Assembly: GCF_014863355.1 (NCBI RefSeq)
Contig: NZ_JACZEP010000004.1
Location: 1 to 64,000 of the forward strand
Direction: 5' to 3'
From: Aminobacter carboxidus
GTDB lineage: Bacteria; Pseudomonadota; Alphaproteobacteria; Rhizobiales; Rhizobiaceae
DNA length: 64,000 nucleotides
Below the pieces are notes generated by a model. It worked only from the letters and a program-made list of their open reading frames with translations, did no database searches and was not told where the DNA came from. Position 1 is the first letter of the stretch, and each line of letters opens with the position of its first letter. The position numbers were made by a program, and so were the translations under genes. Below, in pieces: positions 17,732 through 25,987 of this stretch.

Positions 17732-18331
17732 ATGAGGTCTGCCGGTCTCGCCAGTGGCGCCATCGTCGCCCTGGCTCTCGCCTGGAATGCTGGCCCCACC
17801 ATCAATGCCGCCAGCGCCGCAGAACCCAGTAAAGCCGAACTCGACGCCGCGCGTCAGGCTCTCGAAAAATACAAGGATCCGTACGTCGCTATCCGCGACC
17901 TCTATCTTTCGACAGTCGGCTGCGTCCATTACACCGGCGAAAAGATCGAAGGACGGATGGAGTATCCAAAGGGCGCGATGGGCGTGCACTTCGTCAATCT
18001 GACAGTGAAAGGGCCGCCTGACCCCACCAAGCCGAATGTACTGGTCTACGAACCTGGGGCCGACGGCAAGCTCACCCTCGTCGCAGTCGAGTGGCTGGTT
18101 CCAATGGACGCTGTGAAAGAACGGCCAACCGTGCTCGGCCAGCCGTTCCAAGGTCCGATGGAGGGCCACGAACCCCTGATCCCCAAGGAGTTCGCCCATT
18201 ACGACCTGCACGCCTGGCTGTTCAAGGACAATCCGAACGGAATGTTCAGCCCGACAAATCCCGACGTCACATGCGACGGCTACCCGTTCACCCTGCTGGA
18301 GGAGCCGACCAAGATGGTGCATCCGCATTGA
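17732..18331 (+). CDS. Secreted protein of unknown function
   Basis: 199 residues, ATG after GAGGAACTGCC. Residues 1-30 look like a Sec signal (Arg near the start, hydrophobic core VALALAWNA, then ASAAEP cleavage). The mature part begins with a charged helix (KAELDAARQALEKYKDP) and is followed by a compact beta-rich stretch with two Cys (GCVHYTG, VTCDGYP), which could form a disulphide. I do not recognise the family. No operon partner: the next gene is convergent. Confidence 0.75.
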   Translation: MRSAGLASGAIVALALAWNAGPTINAASAAEPSKAELDAARQALEKYKDPYVAIRDLYLSTVGCVHYTGEKIEGRMEYPKGAMGVHFVNLTVKGPPDPTKPNVLVYEPGADGKLTLVAVEWLVPMDAVKERPTVLGQPFQGPMEGHEPLIPKEFAHYDLHAWLFKDNPNGMFSPTNPDVTCDGYPFTLLEEPTKMVHPH

Positions 18332-18370
18332 TGACTGGCGGCATCAAGGCGACCTGAAGCACCGCAGCGT

Positions 18371-19297
18371 TCAGCGTGGCGCGGCCGATACGCCGATCTC
18401 TGCCCGGCCGACAAGTGCGCCGTGATGGCCGATGACGGCGGCCGCCACGTCGGCGGCGAGGCCTGCTGCAGCACGATGGTCGCCGTTCTGCAAGTAATTG
18501 GCGAGGAAGGCGCCGTTGAAGCTGTCGCCGGCACCGGTCGTGTCGACAACTTTTTCCGCCCGTGTCGCAGGCACGAAGGACCGTTCGCCGTCGAAGCGCA
18601 GCGTGATGCCGGCCGCACCGTCCTTGACGACGAGCTTGCCGACGCCGAGGCCAGCGTAGCGCGCGATCGTCGCGTCGACCGAGGCATCGCCGAAATGCGT
18701 TGCCTCGTCTTCGAAGCTCGGCATCACCAGGGACGATGCGGCAGCACCTGCCGTGATCGTGCTCCGCATGGTTTCGACATCGTCCCACAGCCGCGGCCGG
18801 ATGTTGGGGTCGAAGGCGACGAGCTTGCCGTCTGCCTTGGCACGGCCGAGTTCGTCCAACAGCGTGGCAACCGCCTCGGATGCCAGGATCGCCAGCGTGA
18901 TTCCGGAAAAGAAGATCACCTCCGAGGCGTCGATGGCCGCGCGCAATGCGGCGGGATCGTCGGCCAGCAGCCGCGCCGCTGAGGCCGAACGCCAGTAGGA
19001 GAAGCTGCGCTCGCCGTCCTTGAGATGGATCATGTAGAGGCCGGGGCTGCGGCCCGACACGCGGCGTATGAAGCCGGTGCCAACACCAGCGCCTTCGATG
19101 AAGGCCAGCATTTCATCGGAGATCGTGTCGGTGCCGACGGCGGTGAAATAGTCGACCGGCCTCGCCTCGGGCAGGAATGCCCTGACGTAGTAGGCCGTGT
19201 TGAAGCTGTCGCCGGCAAAACCCTGTCTAAGCAGCCCGCCCTCGGCCTGCCTGAGTTCGACCATGCACTCGCCGATTGATAGAACGCGTCCCGCCAT
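18371..19297 (-). CDS. kdgK: PfkB-family sugar kinase, probably 2-keto-3-deoxygluconate kinase
   Basis: 308 residues. The N-terminal SIGECMVEL and FAGDSFNTAYYVRAFLP, and the PfkB signature 2 with the catalytic Asp (DTTGAGDSFNGAFLANYL), fit KdgK. The enzyme phosphorylates 2-keto-3-deoxygluconate to KDPG, feeding the Entner-Doudoroff pathway. It is the last gene of a minus-strand run: IclR regulator, then kdgK 48 bases on. Upstream are RidA and an amino-acid-type importer, which suggests the keto-deoxy sugar acid arises by deamination of an amino sugar acid. Fructokinase is a less likely alternative. Confidence 0.8.
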   Translation of the reverse strand: MAGRVLSIGECMVELRQAEGGLLRQGFAGDSFNTAYYVRAFLPEARPVDYFTAVGTDTISDEMLAFIEGAGVGTGFIRRVSGRSPGLYMIHLKDGERSFSYWRSASAARLLADDPAALRAAIDASEVIFFSGITLAILASEAVATLLDELGRAKADGKLVAFDPNIRPRLWDDVETMRSTITAGAAASSLVMPSFEDEATHFGDASVDATIARYAGLGVGKLVVKDGAAGITLRFDGERSFVPATRAEKVVDTTGAGDSFNGAFLANYLQNGDHRAAAGLAADVAAAVIGHHGALVGRAEIGVSAAPR

Positions 19298-19345
19298 GCC
19301 CGTACGGCCAATCCTGATTTCTGTGGTTGTCCGCGTGCTCGAGCG

Positions 19346-20164
19346 TCAGCGCTGGCCGGCGGCCCTGATGCCGGCGCGCTCGTCGGCTGCCGTGTGACCG
19401 AGGCGGCTCGACAGGTCGGCGGCGGCATCGAGCAGTGTCTTGAGATAGCTCGCGTGGTTCTTGAGCCCGTCCTCGCGCGGCGCCACAAGGCACAGCGTGG
19501 CGATGCAGATGTTGTCGGCCTGGTAGACCGGCACGGCGAAGCAATGGGTGAAGGTCTCGACCGCGCTGTTGAAGGTGTAGTAGCCGACACGCGCCGCCTC
19601 GCGCACCTCTGATATGAACAGCGCCGGGTCAAGCCACTGGCCGTTGGGCAAGCGGAAGTCCTCCTTGGGAATGAAATCAAGGATTTCCTGATCGCTCATA
19701 TGCGCCACCAGGAGACGGCCCGAGGCCGTCCATGGGATCGACACCGGATCGCCGACATTCGACGAGATGCGGAACGGGCGCAGCCCCTCCTTCATCTGGG
19801 CAACTGTGTATTTGTTGCCTTCGAGCAGGCACATCTGCGCCGTTTCGCGCGTCTCCTCGGCGATATGCGTCAGCAGCTTGTCGCATTCGCGCATCAGGTC
19901 GAACTGCTCGGAATAGGCGACGCCGAGGAAGTAGAGCTTGCGGCCAAGGAACACGCGGCCGTCTTCGCCGCGATATTCCAGAATGCCCTGGCGCATCAGC
20001 AGATTGACCAGCTCATAGACCGACGACCGTGGCGCGCCGATGCCTTGGGCGATCTCGTTGGGGCGCAGCGGCTGGCGCTTCAGGCGCAGAAAGTTCAGGA
20101 TCTCGAAGGCGCGATCGAGACCGCGCGCCCGCCTGTTGACCATGTCGTCCGATACGTCGTCCAT
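19346..20164 (-). CDS. IclR-family transcriptional regulator
   Basis: 272 residues. N-terminal winged helix (RAFEILNFLRLKRQPLRPNEIAQGIGAPRSSVYELVNLL spans about residues 19-57) and a C-terminal IclR effector domain (residues about 90-255) with SIPWTASGRLLVAHM and FAVPVYQADNICIATLCLVAP. IclR proteins often sense sugar acids or aromatic acids. It lies inside the kinase/RidA/ABC cluster. A GGACA-TG-TGTCC palindrome before the binding-protein gene is the best candidate site. Confidence 0.88.
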   Translation of the reverse strand: MDDVSDDMVNRRARGLDRAFEILNFLRLKRQPLRPNEIAQGIGAPRSSVYELVNLLMRQGILEYRGEDGRVFLGRKLYFLGVAYSEQFDLMRECDKLLTHIAEETRETAQMCLLEGNKYTVAQMKEGLRPFRISSNVGDPVSIPWTASGRLLVAHMSDQEILDFIPKEDFRLPNGQWLDPALFISEVREAARVGYYTFNSAVETFTHCFAVPVYQADNICIATLCLVAPREDGLKNHASYLKTLLDAAADLSSRLGHTAADERAGIRAAGQR

Positions 20165-20206
20165 GTGCCGCCTTTTCCGGCAGATCGCCGGGCAATACCT
20201 ATGCCA

Positions 20207-20590
20207 TCACGGCGCCTTGTAGGCGACGCAGTCGATTTCAACTTTGCAATCGACCATCATACTCGACTGTACGCAAGCGCGGGCCGGCGGATGGTCACCG
20301 AAATACTCGGCATAGACGCCGTTGAACGACCAGAAGTCGCGGGGGTCGTCGAGCCAGACGCCAACGCGCACGATGTGCTCCAGCCCATAGCCGGCCTCCT
20401 CGAGAATGGCGATGACGTTTTCCATCGTCTTGCGCGTCTCGGCGATGATACCGCCACCGACGATCTCGCCGTTCTCCATGGCGACCTGGCCGGAAACGTA
20501 GAGCCAGCCATTGGCCTCGACGGCGCGGGCAAAAGGCAATGCCTGCTTGCCCGCTCCGGTCTGGCCGGTGCCGTAGCGCTTGATCGTCAT
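20207..20590 (-). CDS. RidA-family enamine/imine deaminase
   Basis: 127 residues, the usual RidA/YjgF length; GGAGAATAGAC precedes ATG 20590. The active-site Arg in the PPARACVQ stretch is present. Such trimeric enzymes hydrolyse reactive enamine/imine products of PLP dehydratases to keto acids. Its place next to an amino-acid-type importer, with a fold-III PLP enzyme in the same cluster, suggests it completes release of ammonia from their product. Confidence 0.85.
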   Translation of the reverse strand: MTIKRYGTGQTGAGKQALPFARAVEANGWLYVSGQVAMENGEIVGGGIIAETRKTMENVIAILEEAGYGLEHIVRVGVWLDDPRDFWSFNGVYAEYFGDHPPARACVQSSMMVDCKVEIDCVAYKAP

Positions 20591-20606
20591 GTCTATTCTC
20601 CGAATG

Positions 20607-21377
20607 CTAGTTGAAGGTTGAGGTCTTGAGGAATTCGGCGAGCCGCTCTGTCTGCGGCTTCAGGAACATCTCGCGCGGATTGCCCTCTTCGCCGATGCGG
20701 CCCTGGTTCATGAAGATGACGCGAGAGGACACCTCATAGGCAAACCGCATCTCGTGGGTAACCAGCAGCATGCTCATGCCGTCGCGAGCGAGGTCCTTGA
20801 TGACCTGCAGCACCTCGTTGACCAGCTCGGGGTCGAGCGCCGAGGTCACCTCGTCGAACAGCATCAGCTTGGGGTTCATGGCAATGGCGCGCGCGATCGC
20901 CACGCGCTGTTGCTGGCCGCCTGAGAGCTGGCCGGGGAAGCGGTCGCGGCGCTCGGCCAGGCCGACACGGTCGAGCCACTTTTCGGCGACGATGCGCGCC
21001 TCGTCACGGGCCATCTTCTTAACCTTGACCAGGCCGAGCATGACGTTTTCGGCCGCGCTCATATGCGGAAACAGGTTGAACTGCTGGAAGGCCATGCCGG
21101 TCATCGCACGCTGGCGGGCGATTTCCTTTTCCTTCTTGCGCCGACGCGTGCCGCCTGCGGTGTCATAGCCGATCTCTTCGCCGTCGATGCGGATCGAGCC
21201 ACCCTGGAACTCCTCAAGCATGTTGATGCAGCGGAGCATGGTCGTCTTGCCGGAGCCCGACGAGCCGATGATCGAGATGACGTCGCCCTGGGCCATGGTG
21301 CAGTCGACGCCCTTGAGCACTTCGACTTCGCCGTAGCGCTTGTGCAGGTCGCGGATTTCGAGAAGGTTGCCGGTCAT
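20607..21377 (-). CDS. Polar amino acid-type ABC transporter ATP-binding protein
   Basis: 256 residues from ATG 21377 (in-frame ATG 21416 would overlap the permease gene). Walker [11 protein letters not shown]-loop [13 protein letters not shown], signature [14 protein letters not shown], Walker [15 protein letters not shown] and the switch His (LLVTHE) are intact. It energises the importer with the two permeases and binding protein upstream in the same operon. Confidence 0.92.
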   Translation of the reverse strand: MTGNLLEIRDLHKRYGEVEVLKGVDCTMAQGDVISIIGSSGSGKTTMLRCINMLEEFQGGSIRIDGEEIGYDTAGGTRRRKKEKEIARQRAMTGMAFQQFNLFPHMSAAENVMLGLVKVKKMARDEARIVAEKWLDRVGLAERRDRFPGQLSGGQQQRVAIARAIAMNPKLMLFDEVTSALDPELVNEVLQVIKDLARDGMSMLLVTHEMRFAYEVSSRVIFMNQGRIGEEGNPREMFLKPQTERLAEFLKTSTFN

Positions 21378-21387
21378 TGTTGCGGCC

Positions 21388-22050
21388 TCACGAAGGGATC
21401 GAAGTTTTGCGTTCAACGTAGCGGCCGAAACGCTCGATGCCGTAGTTGACGACGAAATAAAGGAAGCCCGCGAAGAAATAGAATTCGAGGCTCATGAAGG
21501 TGCGCGAGATCAGCTCCTGCGTCCTGAGCAGCAGTTCCGCGACGCCGATGATCGACAAAAGCGTCGAGGCCTTGACCATCTCGGCGGCGGTGTTGACCCA
21601 GGCCGGCAGCACCTGGCGCAGCGCCTGCGGGCCGAGCACATAGGCGAAGGTCTGCGGGAAGGTCAGGCCGATCGCCTTGGCCGCCTCGGTCTGGCCCCTG
21701 GGGATCGACTGCAGCGCACCGCGCACGATCTCGCCGACATGCGACGAGCAGAATACCGCAAGCGCCAGCACGCCGGCCTGGAACGGGCCGAGGTCGATGC
21801 CGATGGTGCCGAGCACGTAGTAGCTCGCCAGAACCAGCACCAGAACCGGGGTGCCGCGGATGAAATCGGTGTAGCCGCGCACCAGCCAGCGCAGCGGCCT
21901 GTTGCCATAGGTGAGCGCAAGCCCGACGCCGATGCCCAAGATGGTGCCGACGAGGATCGCCAGGACCGAGATAGAGACGGTGACGCCGATGCCCTTGAGG
22001 ATCGGGATGCGGGCCAGCCACAGCGTTTCGAAGAATGTCACGAGTTCCAT
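21388..22050 (-). CDS. Polar amino acid-type ABC transporter permease
   Basis: 220 residues from ATG 22050; a longer in-frame reading to 22149 would run into the other permease gene. Typical His/Glu/Gln-type permease: about five membrane segments, [19 protein letters not shown], and the ATPase-contact EAA loop ([20 protein letters not shown]). It starts 5 bases after the preceding permease and ends 10 bases before the ATPase gene. Confidence 0.9.
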   Translation of the reverse strand: MELVTFFETLWLARIPILKGIGVTVSISVLAILVGTILGIGVGLALTYGNRPLRWLVRGYTDFIRGTPVLVLVLASYYVLGTIGIDLGPFQAGVLALAVFCSSHVGEIVRGALQSIPRGQTEAAKAIGLTFPQTFAYVLGPQALRQVLPAWVNTAAEMVKASTLLSIIGVAELLLRTQELISRTFMSLEFYFFAGFLYFVVNYGIERFGRYVERKTSIPS

Positions 22051-22055
22051 GGCGT

Positions 22056-22718
22056 TCACCGGGGAATGGACATGCGCTGCTCGAGCTGGCGCAGCAGGGC
22101 TGCGAGCACCGAGCAGGTGGCGACATAAAGACAGCTGGCGACGATCCATGTCTCGATGACACGGAAGCTCTCGACGTTGATCTTTCGGGCTTCGAAGGTC
22201 AGCTCCGGCACGGCGATCGCCGCGGCCAGGGAGGTATCCTTGAACAGCGAGATCAGCGTGCTCGACAGCGATGGCAGCACGTTACGCAGCATCAGCGGCA
22301 TAACGATCGAATTGCGAATCTGCGCCTGGGTCAGGCCGATGGCGAGACCGGCCTCCTTCAGCCCATTGGGCACGGCGAGCAGGCCGCCGCGAAACACCTC
22401 GGCGAGATAGGCGCCGGAGTAGAGTGCCAGCGTCGCCACGAAGCTTTCGATCTTGCCGAGGCGGATGCCAAGCTGCGGCAAAGCGAAAAAGGTGAACAGC
22501 ACCAGCACCAGGATCGGTGTGTTGCGGATGATGGTGACGTAGATGCGCGCGGGATGGCGCAGCGCACCCTGCTTCGACAACAGGCCGAAGGCTGTGATCA
22601 GCCCGAGCACGCAGCCGATGGCGATCGCCACGAAGGCTAAGCCCAGGCTGAGCGCCAGGCCCCAGAGCAGTTGGTCGAAGCTGCGCCAGACCGCCGAGAA
22701 ATTGAGCGTGTAACCCAT
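22056..22718 (-). CDS. Polar amino acid-type ABC transporter permease
   Basis: 220 residues, partner of the permease that follows it. IIRNTPILVLVLFTFFALP and the EAA loop EAGLAIGLTQAQIRNSIVMP mark the family. It lies downstream of the binding-protein gene, separated by an 11-bp hairpin that probably tunes subunit ratios. Confidence 0.9.
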   Translation of the reverse strand: MGYTLNFSAVWRSFDQLLWGLALSLGLAFVAIAIGCVLGLITAFGLLSKQGALRHPARIYVTIIRNTPILVLVLFTFFALPQLGIRLGKIESFVATLALYSGAYLAEVFRGGLLAVPNGLKEAGLAIGLTQAQIRNSIVMPLMLRNVLPSLSSTLISLFKDTSLAAAIAVPELTFEARKINVESFRVIETWIVASCLYVATCSVLAALLRQLEQRMSIPR

Positions 22719-22745
22719 GGTGCCGTCAGGTTCCGATCAGAAGAA

Positions 22746-22779
22746 TTGGCGCGGCCGTCCTGGCCGGGGGCCGCGCCAA
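22746..22779 (-). promoter_or_regulatory. Intercistronic hairpin between binding protein and permease genes
   Basis: TTGGCGCGGCC/GGCCGCGCCAA, a perfect 11-bp stem with a 12-base loop, and no strong T-run on the minus strand. Such hairpins after binding-protein genes stabilise the upstream message or cause partial termination. Confidence 0.65.
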
Positions 22780-22788
22780 GGGACGAGC

Positions 22789-23628
22789 CTACTTGTACTC
22801 GACCGGGAAGCCGATCTGCGGCGGAGCAAGCTCCTTGCCGAACCAGGTCTTGTAGGAGTTGGCGTAGAAGTCGAACTCGACGCCGGTCATCGCCTCATGC
22901 AGGGCGGTGTTGACGAAGTTCAGCCAGTCCTGGTCGCCGCGTTTGACGCCGCAGGCATAGGTCTGCGGGTTCCAGCCATAGCCGGCATCCTTGTAGCGGT
23001 CGGGGTTCTGCTTCATGTACCAGGCGAGCGACGACTGGTCGGTGGCGACAGCATCAGCACGGCCCGATTCCAGCGCCTGGTAGATCAGGTCGACGGATTC
23101 ATACTGGTCGACCTTGGCCTCCGGCAAGGCGGCATGCACCATCGCCTCGGCATAGACGTTCTGCAGCACCGAGATGGTGACGCCCGAGCCGGCGCCCTTG
23201 AGCGCGGCATAGTCGGCATACTTGCTGTCGCCCTTCAGCATCAGGCCGACGCCCTCGCGGTAGTAGGGAATGGTGAAGGCGATCTGCTGGGCGCGTTCGC
23301 CCGTCACCGTCATGAACTGGCAGGTCAGGTCGACCTTGTCGGTGGTGATGTTGGGGATGCGGGCATCCGACGACTGGTTGACGTATTCTATCTTGTCGGG
23401 ATCGCCAAACAGCGCCTTGGCGACGATGCGCCCCATGTCGACGTCGAAGCCCTGGAGCTTGTCGTCGGCACTCTTGAAGTGCCACGGCGCGTTGGTGCTG
23501 CCGGTGCCCATGACCAAATGGCCACGCGCCAGAACCTCATCGAGCCTGCTCTGCTTTTCCTGTGCGCCGGCAGGCATTGCCGCCATCAGCGCGAGCGCGG
23601 CGACGGCCGCGGAAAGTGCGATCTTCAT
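22789..23628 (-). CDS. Amino acid-type ABC transporter substrate-binding protein
   Basis: 279 residues with a clear signal peptide (MKIALSAAVAALALMAAMPAGA) and the type II binding fold (GHLVMGTGSTNAPWHF, QGFDVDMGRIVAKALFG). AGGAACGGCGAA precedes the start. It is first in the operon with two permeases and the ATPase. The TGSTNAPWHF pocket differs from typical polar amino acid binders, in line with an unusual amino acid or amino sugar acid; this is inference. Confidence 0.9.
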   Translation of the reverse strand: MKIALSAAVAALALMAAMPAGAQEKQSRLDEVLARGHLVMGTGSTNAPWHFKSADDKLQGFDVDMGRIVAKALFGDPDKIEYVNQSSDARIPNITTDKVDLTCQFMTVTGERAQQIAFTIPYYREGVGLMLKGDSKYADYAALKGAGSGVTISVLQNVYAEAMVHAALPEAKVDQYESVDLIYQALESGRADAVATDQSSLAWYMKQNPDRYKDAGYGWNPQTYACGVKRGDQDWLNFVNTALHEAMTGVEFDFYANSYKTWFGKELAPPQIGFPVEYK

Positions 23629-23663
23629 TTCGCCGTTCCTCCCAAAACAATTTTCCCAATCAG

Positions 23664-23689
23664 ATGTCCGCTATTTTGGACATGTGTCC
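23664..23689. promoter_or_regulatory. Palindromic operator between the binding-protein and PLP-enzyme genes
   Basis: GGACA-TG-TGTCC at 23678-23689, plus a third half-site in ATGTCC (23664-23669), which pairs with GGACAT (23678-23683). It lies 36-61 bases before the binding-protein start and within the 158-base divergent promoter. The nearest regulator in the cluster is the IclR protein. Confidence 0.55.
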
Positions 23690-23786
23690 TTAATATCGGA
23701 TTGACGTATAAAACTCCGCGCGGCATTGTTTGTCAAGCGCGGCACAGGCAAGGTCCGCGGTGTCCGCATGATTGGAAGGCAAGGCC

Positions 23787-24845
23787 ATGTTCGACAGGAT
23801 CCAGACCCCCGCCGTGTTGGTGGATATCGATGTGGCGAAGCGGAACATCACGCGCTTCCAGGCCTATGCCGACAGCCACGGGCTGAAGGTCCGTCCACAC
23901 ATCAAGACGCACAAGCTGCCGGCAATCGCCGAACTGCAGCTCGACGCCGGCGCGGTCGGCATCACCTGCCAGAAGGTCTCGGAAGCCGAAGCCATGATCG
24001 CAGCCAGCGACCGGCTGAACGATGTGCTGATTACCTACAACATCCTGGGCGACGACAAGCTCGCCGCGCTCGTGGCCCTCGCCCGCAAGGTCAAGCTTGC
24101 CGTCGTTGCCGACAACGCGACCGTGATCGACGGAATTGCCGCCGCCTTCGCCTCGGCCGGCGTCACGCTCGAAGTCTTCGTCGAATGCAACACCGGCGCC
24201 GACCGCTGCGGTGTCGGCTCCCCGCAGGAGGCCGTCGAGCTCGCCGCCCGCATCGCCACGGCCCCCGGCCTGCGTTTCGCCGGACTGATGACCTATCCGC
24301 CGGTTGGCGGCGCTGCCAGGGTGCAGGCGTTCATGACCGCAGCCAAGACGCTGATCGAAGCAAGAGGCATTGCCGTGCCTGCCATCACTTCGGGCGGCTC
24401 ACCCGACATGATGAAGGCGCATCTGGCGCCTGTTGCGACGGAATTCCGCCCCGGAACTTACGTCTACAACGACCGCTCGCTGGTCGCCCGCGGCGTAGCT
24501 GAATGGGAAGACTGCGCGCTGACAGTGCTCGCCACCGTCGTTTCGGTGCCCGCTCCCGACCGCGCCATCATCGACGCCGGCTCAAAGACGCTGACCTCCG
24601 ACCTGCTCGGCCTCGTCGGCCACGGCCATGTGCTCGGCCGCCCCGACATTACAATCGACCAACTGTCGGAAGAGCACGGCCGCCTGCGCTGCGATGGCGA
24701 CATCAACCTCACCGTCGGCCAGCGCATCCGCATCGTGCCCAACCACGCCTGCGTCGTCACCAACATGGTCGACGCCGTCCATGTCTACGGCAGCGGCAAG
24801 GCGCCGGAGCTCTGGCCAGTGCCGGCACGCGGCAAGATCATCTGA
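23787..24845 (+). CDS. D-threonine aldolase/D-serine dehydratase-type PLP enzyme (fold III)
   Basis: 352 residues from ATG 23787. An alanine racemase-like N-terminal barrel carries the PLP lysine region (RPHIKTHK, near residue 40). The C-terminal D-serine dehydratase-like domain ends with the metal-binding His-x-Cys of PNHACVVTNMV. Family members cleave D-threonine or dehydrate D-serine and D-glucosaminate-like hydroxy amino acids. It is divergent from the importer operon, and the cluster also holds RidA and a KdgK-like kinase. I infer dehydration of an imported D-amino sugar acid. A strong terminator follows. Confidence 0.82.
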   Translation: MFDRIQTPAVLVDIDVAKRNITRFQAYADSHGLKVRPHIKTHKLPAIAELQLDAGAVGITCQKVSEAEAMIAASDRLNDVLITYNILGDDKLAALVALARKVKLAVVADNATVIDGIAAAFASAGVTLEVFVECNTGADRCGVGSPQEAVELAARIATAPGLRFAGLMTYPPVGGAARVQAFMTAAKTLIEARGIAVPAITSGGSPDMMKAHLAPVATEFRPGTYVYNDRSLVARGVAEWEDCALTVLATVVSVPAPDRAIIDAGSKTLTSDLLGLVGHGHVLGRPDITIDQLSEEHGRLRCDGDINLTVGQRIRIVPNHACVVTNMVDAVHVYGSGKAPELWPVPARGKII

Positions 24846-24862
24846 GCCAGAACCAATAGCAA

Positions 24863-24900
24863 AAAGGTCTCGCCGACACCTGGTCAGCGAGACCTTTCCT
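24863..24900. terminator. Bidirectional terminator between the PLP-enzyme and Usp genes
   Basis: AAAGGTCTCGC (24863-24873) and GCGAGACCTTT (24887-24897): perfect 11-bp stem with an A-run on the left and T-run on the right, between convergent genes. Confidence 0.85.
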
Positions 24901-24918
24901 GTTTTCAGGCGGAAGCGT

Positions 24919-25368
24919 TCAGCGCACGACCAGCACCGGCACCTTGCTGTTGGTCAGCACATCGACCGTCTGACTGCCGAGGATCAGGCGACCGAGGCCG
25001 CGGCGGCCATGGGAGGCCATGACGATCAGGTCGCAGCCCTTGTCCTGGGCGATCTGGTTGATCGCCTCTGCTGCCCACATCTCCTCGACATGAACAGTGT
25101 CGGCGTTGACGCCCAGCCTGTCGGCCTCAGCCTTGGCGGCGGTCAGCACCTTGGCACCATATTCCTCGCCGGCCCTTTGGTAGGAAACGATGTCCTCTGC
25201 CGTCGCCACCGGGCCATACATGCCGGCGGAAGCGAAGATCGGCGCCGGCTCGGTGACGTTCATGACCGTCACCTTCGCCCCGATGCCCTTGGCCAGGCTC
25301 AAGCCATGGTCGAGCCCCTTCTGCGCCAGTTCCGAGCCGTCGGTGGCAATGAGGACGTGGGTGTACAT
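24919..25368 (-). CDS. Universal stress protein (UspA family)
   Basis: 149 residues, one Usp domain. ATP-binding motif SHGRRGLGRLILGSQT near the C-terminus and HVLIATDGSELA at the start indicate the nucleotide-binding Usp class. GGAGAATAGTCC precedes ATG 25368. Single gene, convergent with the PLP-enzyme gene. Confidence 0.92.
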   Translation of the reverse strand: MYTHVLIATDGSELAQKGLDHGLSLAKGIGAKVTVMNVTEPAPIFASAGMYGPVATAEDIVSYQRAGEEYGAKVLTAAKAEADRLGVNADTVHVEEMWAAEAINQIAQDKGCDLIVMASHGRRGLGRLILGSQTVDVLTNSKVPVLVVR

Positions 25369-25572
25369 GGACTATTCTCCTTGGCCCACTTGGGGCTCGA
25401 TTGAATCCAGCCTCCCCGACCGACGCCCATGGGTCAAGGCGAAGGCCTTGAAATCGACTGGTACAGCGGCATAAAGCCCTTGACCGTTATATTCCGCCGA
25501 ACATAACAATGTGCCGCTCGCTATATTGGCATGTATATATCCAAACCCATTGTTCAACCCGAGATCGACAGT

Positions 25573-25986
25573 ATGAGACGCCGCAACCTCTTGATTTCAT
25601 TCCTGGCTGCCGTCACTGCCCTGGCCGGCTCGGCCTCGCTCGCCTCGGTAGAGCAACGCGTCTTCACCGACGCCGCTGGCCGTAAGGTGGCGCTGCCCGA
25701 GAAGATCACCCGCGTCATGGCCGCCGGCCCGCCCGCTTCGGTGCTGCTCTATTCCGTCGCGCCCGACCGCATGGTCGGCTGGGTGCGCGAGTTCAAGGAC
25801 GAGGAGAAGGCGTTCATCGCCGCGCCCTACCGCGACCTGCCTGTCCATGGCCGCCTGACCGGCAAGGGCGACGCCGCCAACATGGAAGCGGTGCTGGCGA
25901 TGAAGCTCGACATCATTTTCGATGTCGGCACGGTCAACCCGACCTATGCTTCGCTCGCCGACAAGGTGCAGGAACAGACCGGCTAG
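25573..25986 (+). pseudogene. Truncated iron/cobalamin-type ABC substrate-binding protein (N-terminal lobe only)
   Basis: 137 residues from ATG 25573 (an upstream in-frame start at 25531 is possible). A signal peptide (MRRRNLLISFLAAVTALAGSASLAS) is followed by the start of a FecB/BtuF-type binding protein: RVFTDAAGRKVALPEKITRV, then a first-lobe stretch ending MKLDIIFDVGTVNPTYASLADKVQEQTG. Family members are roughly 300-370 residues. Here a TAG ends the frame after the first lobe, and the next gene's end begins two bases later. The second lobe is absent, so metal-complex binding is unlikely. Not part of any visible transport operon. Probably a deletion remnant. Confidence 0.7.
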
Positions 25987-25987
25987 G

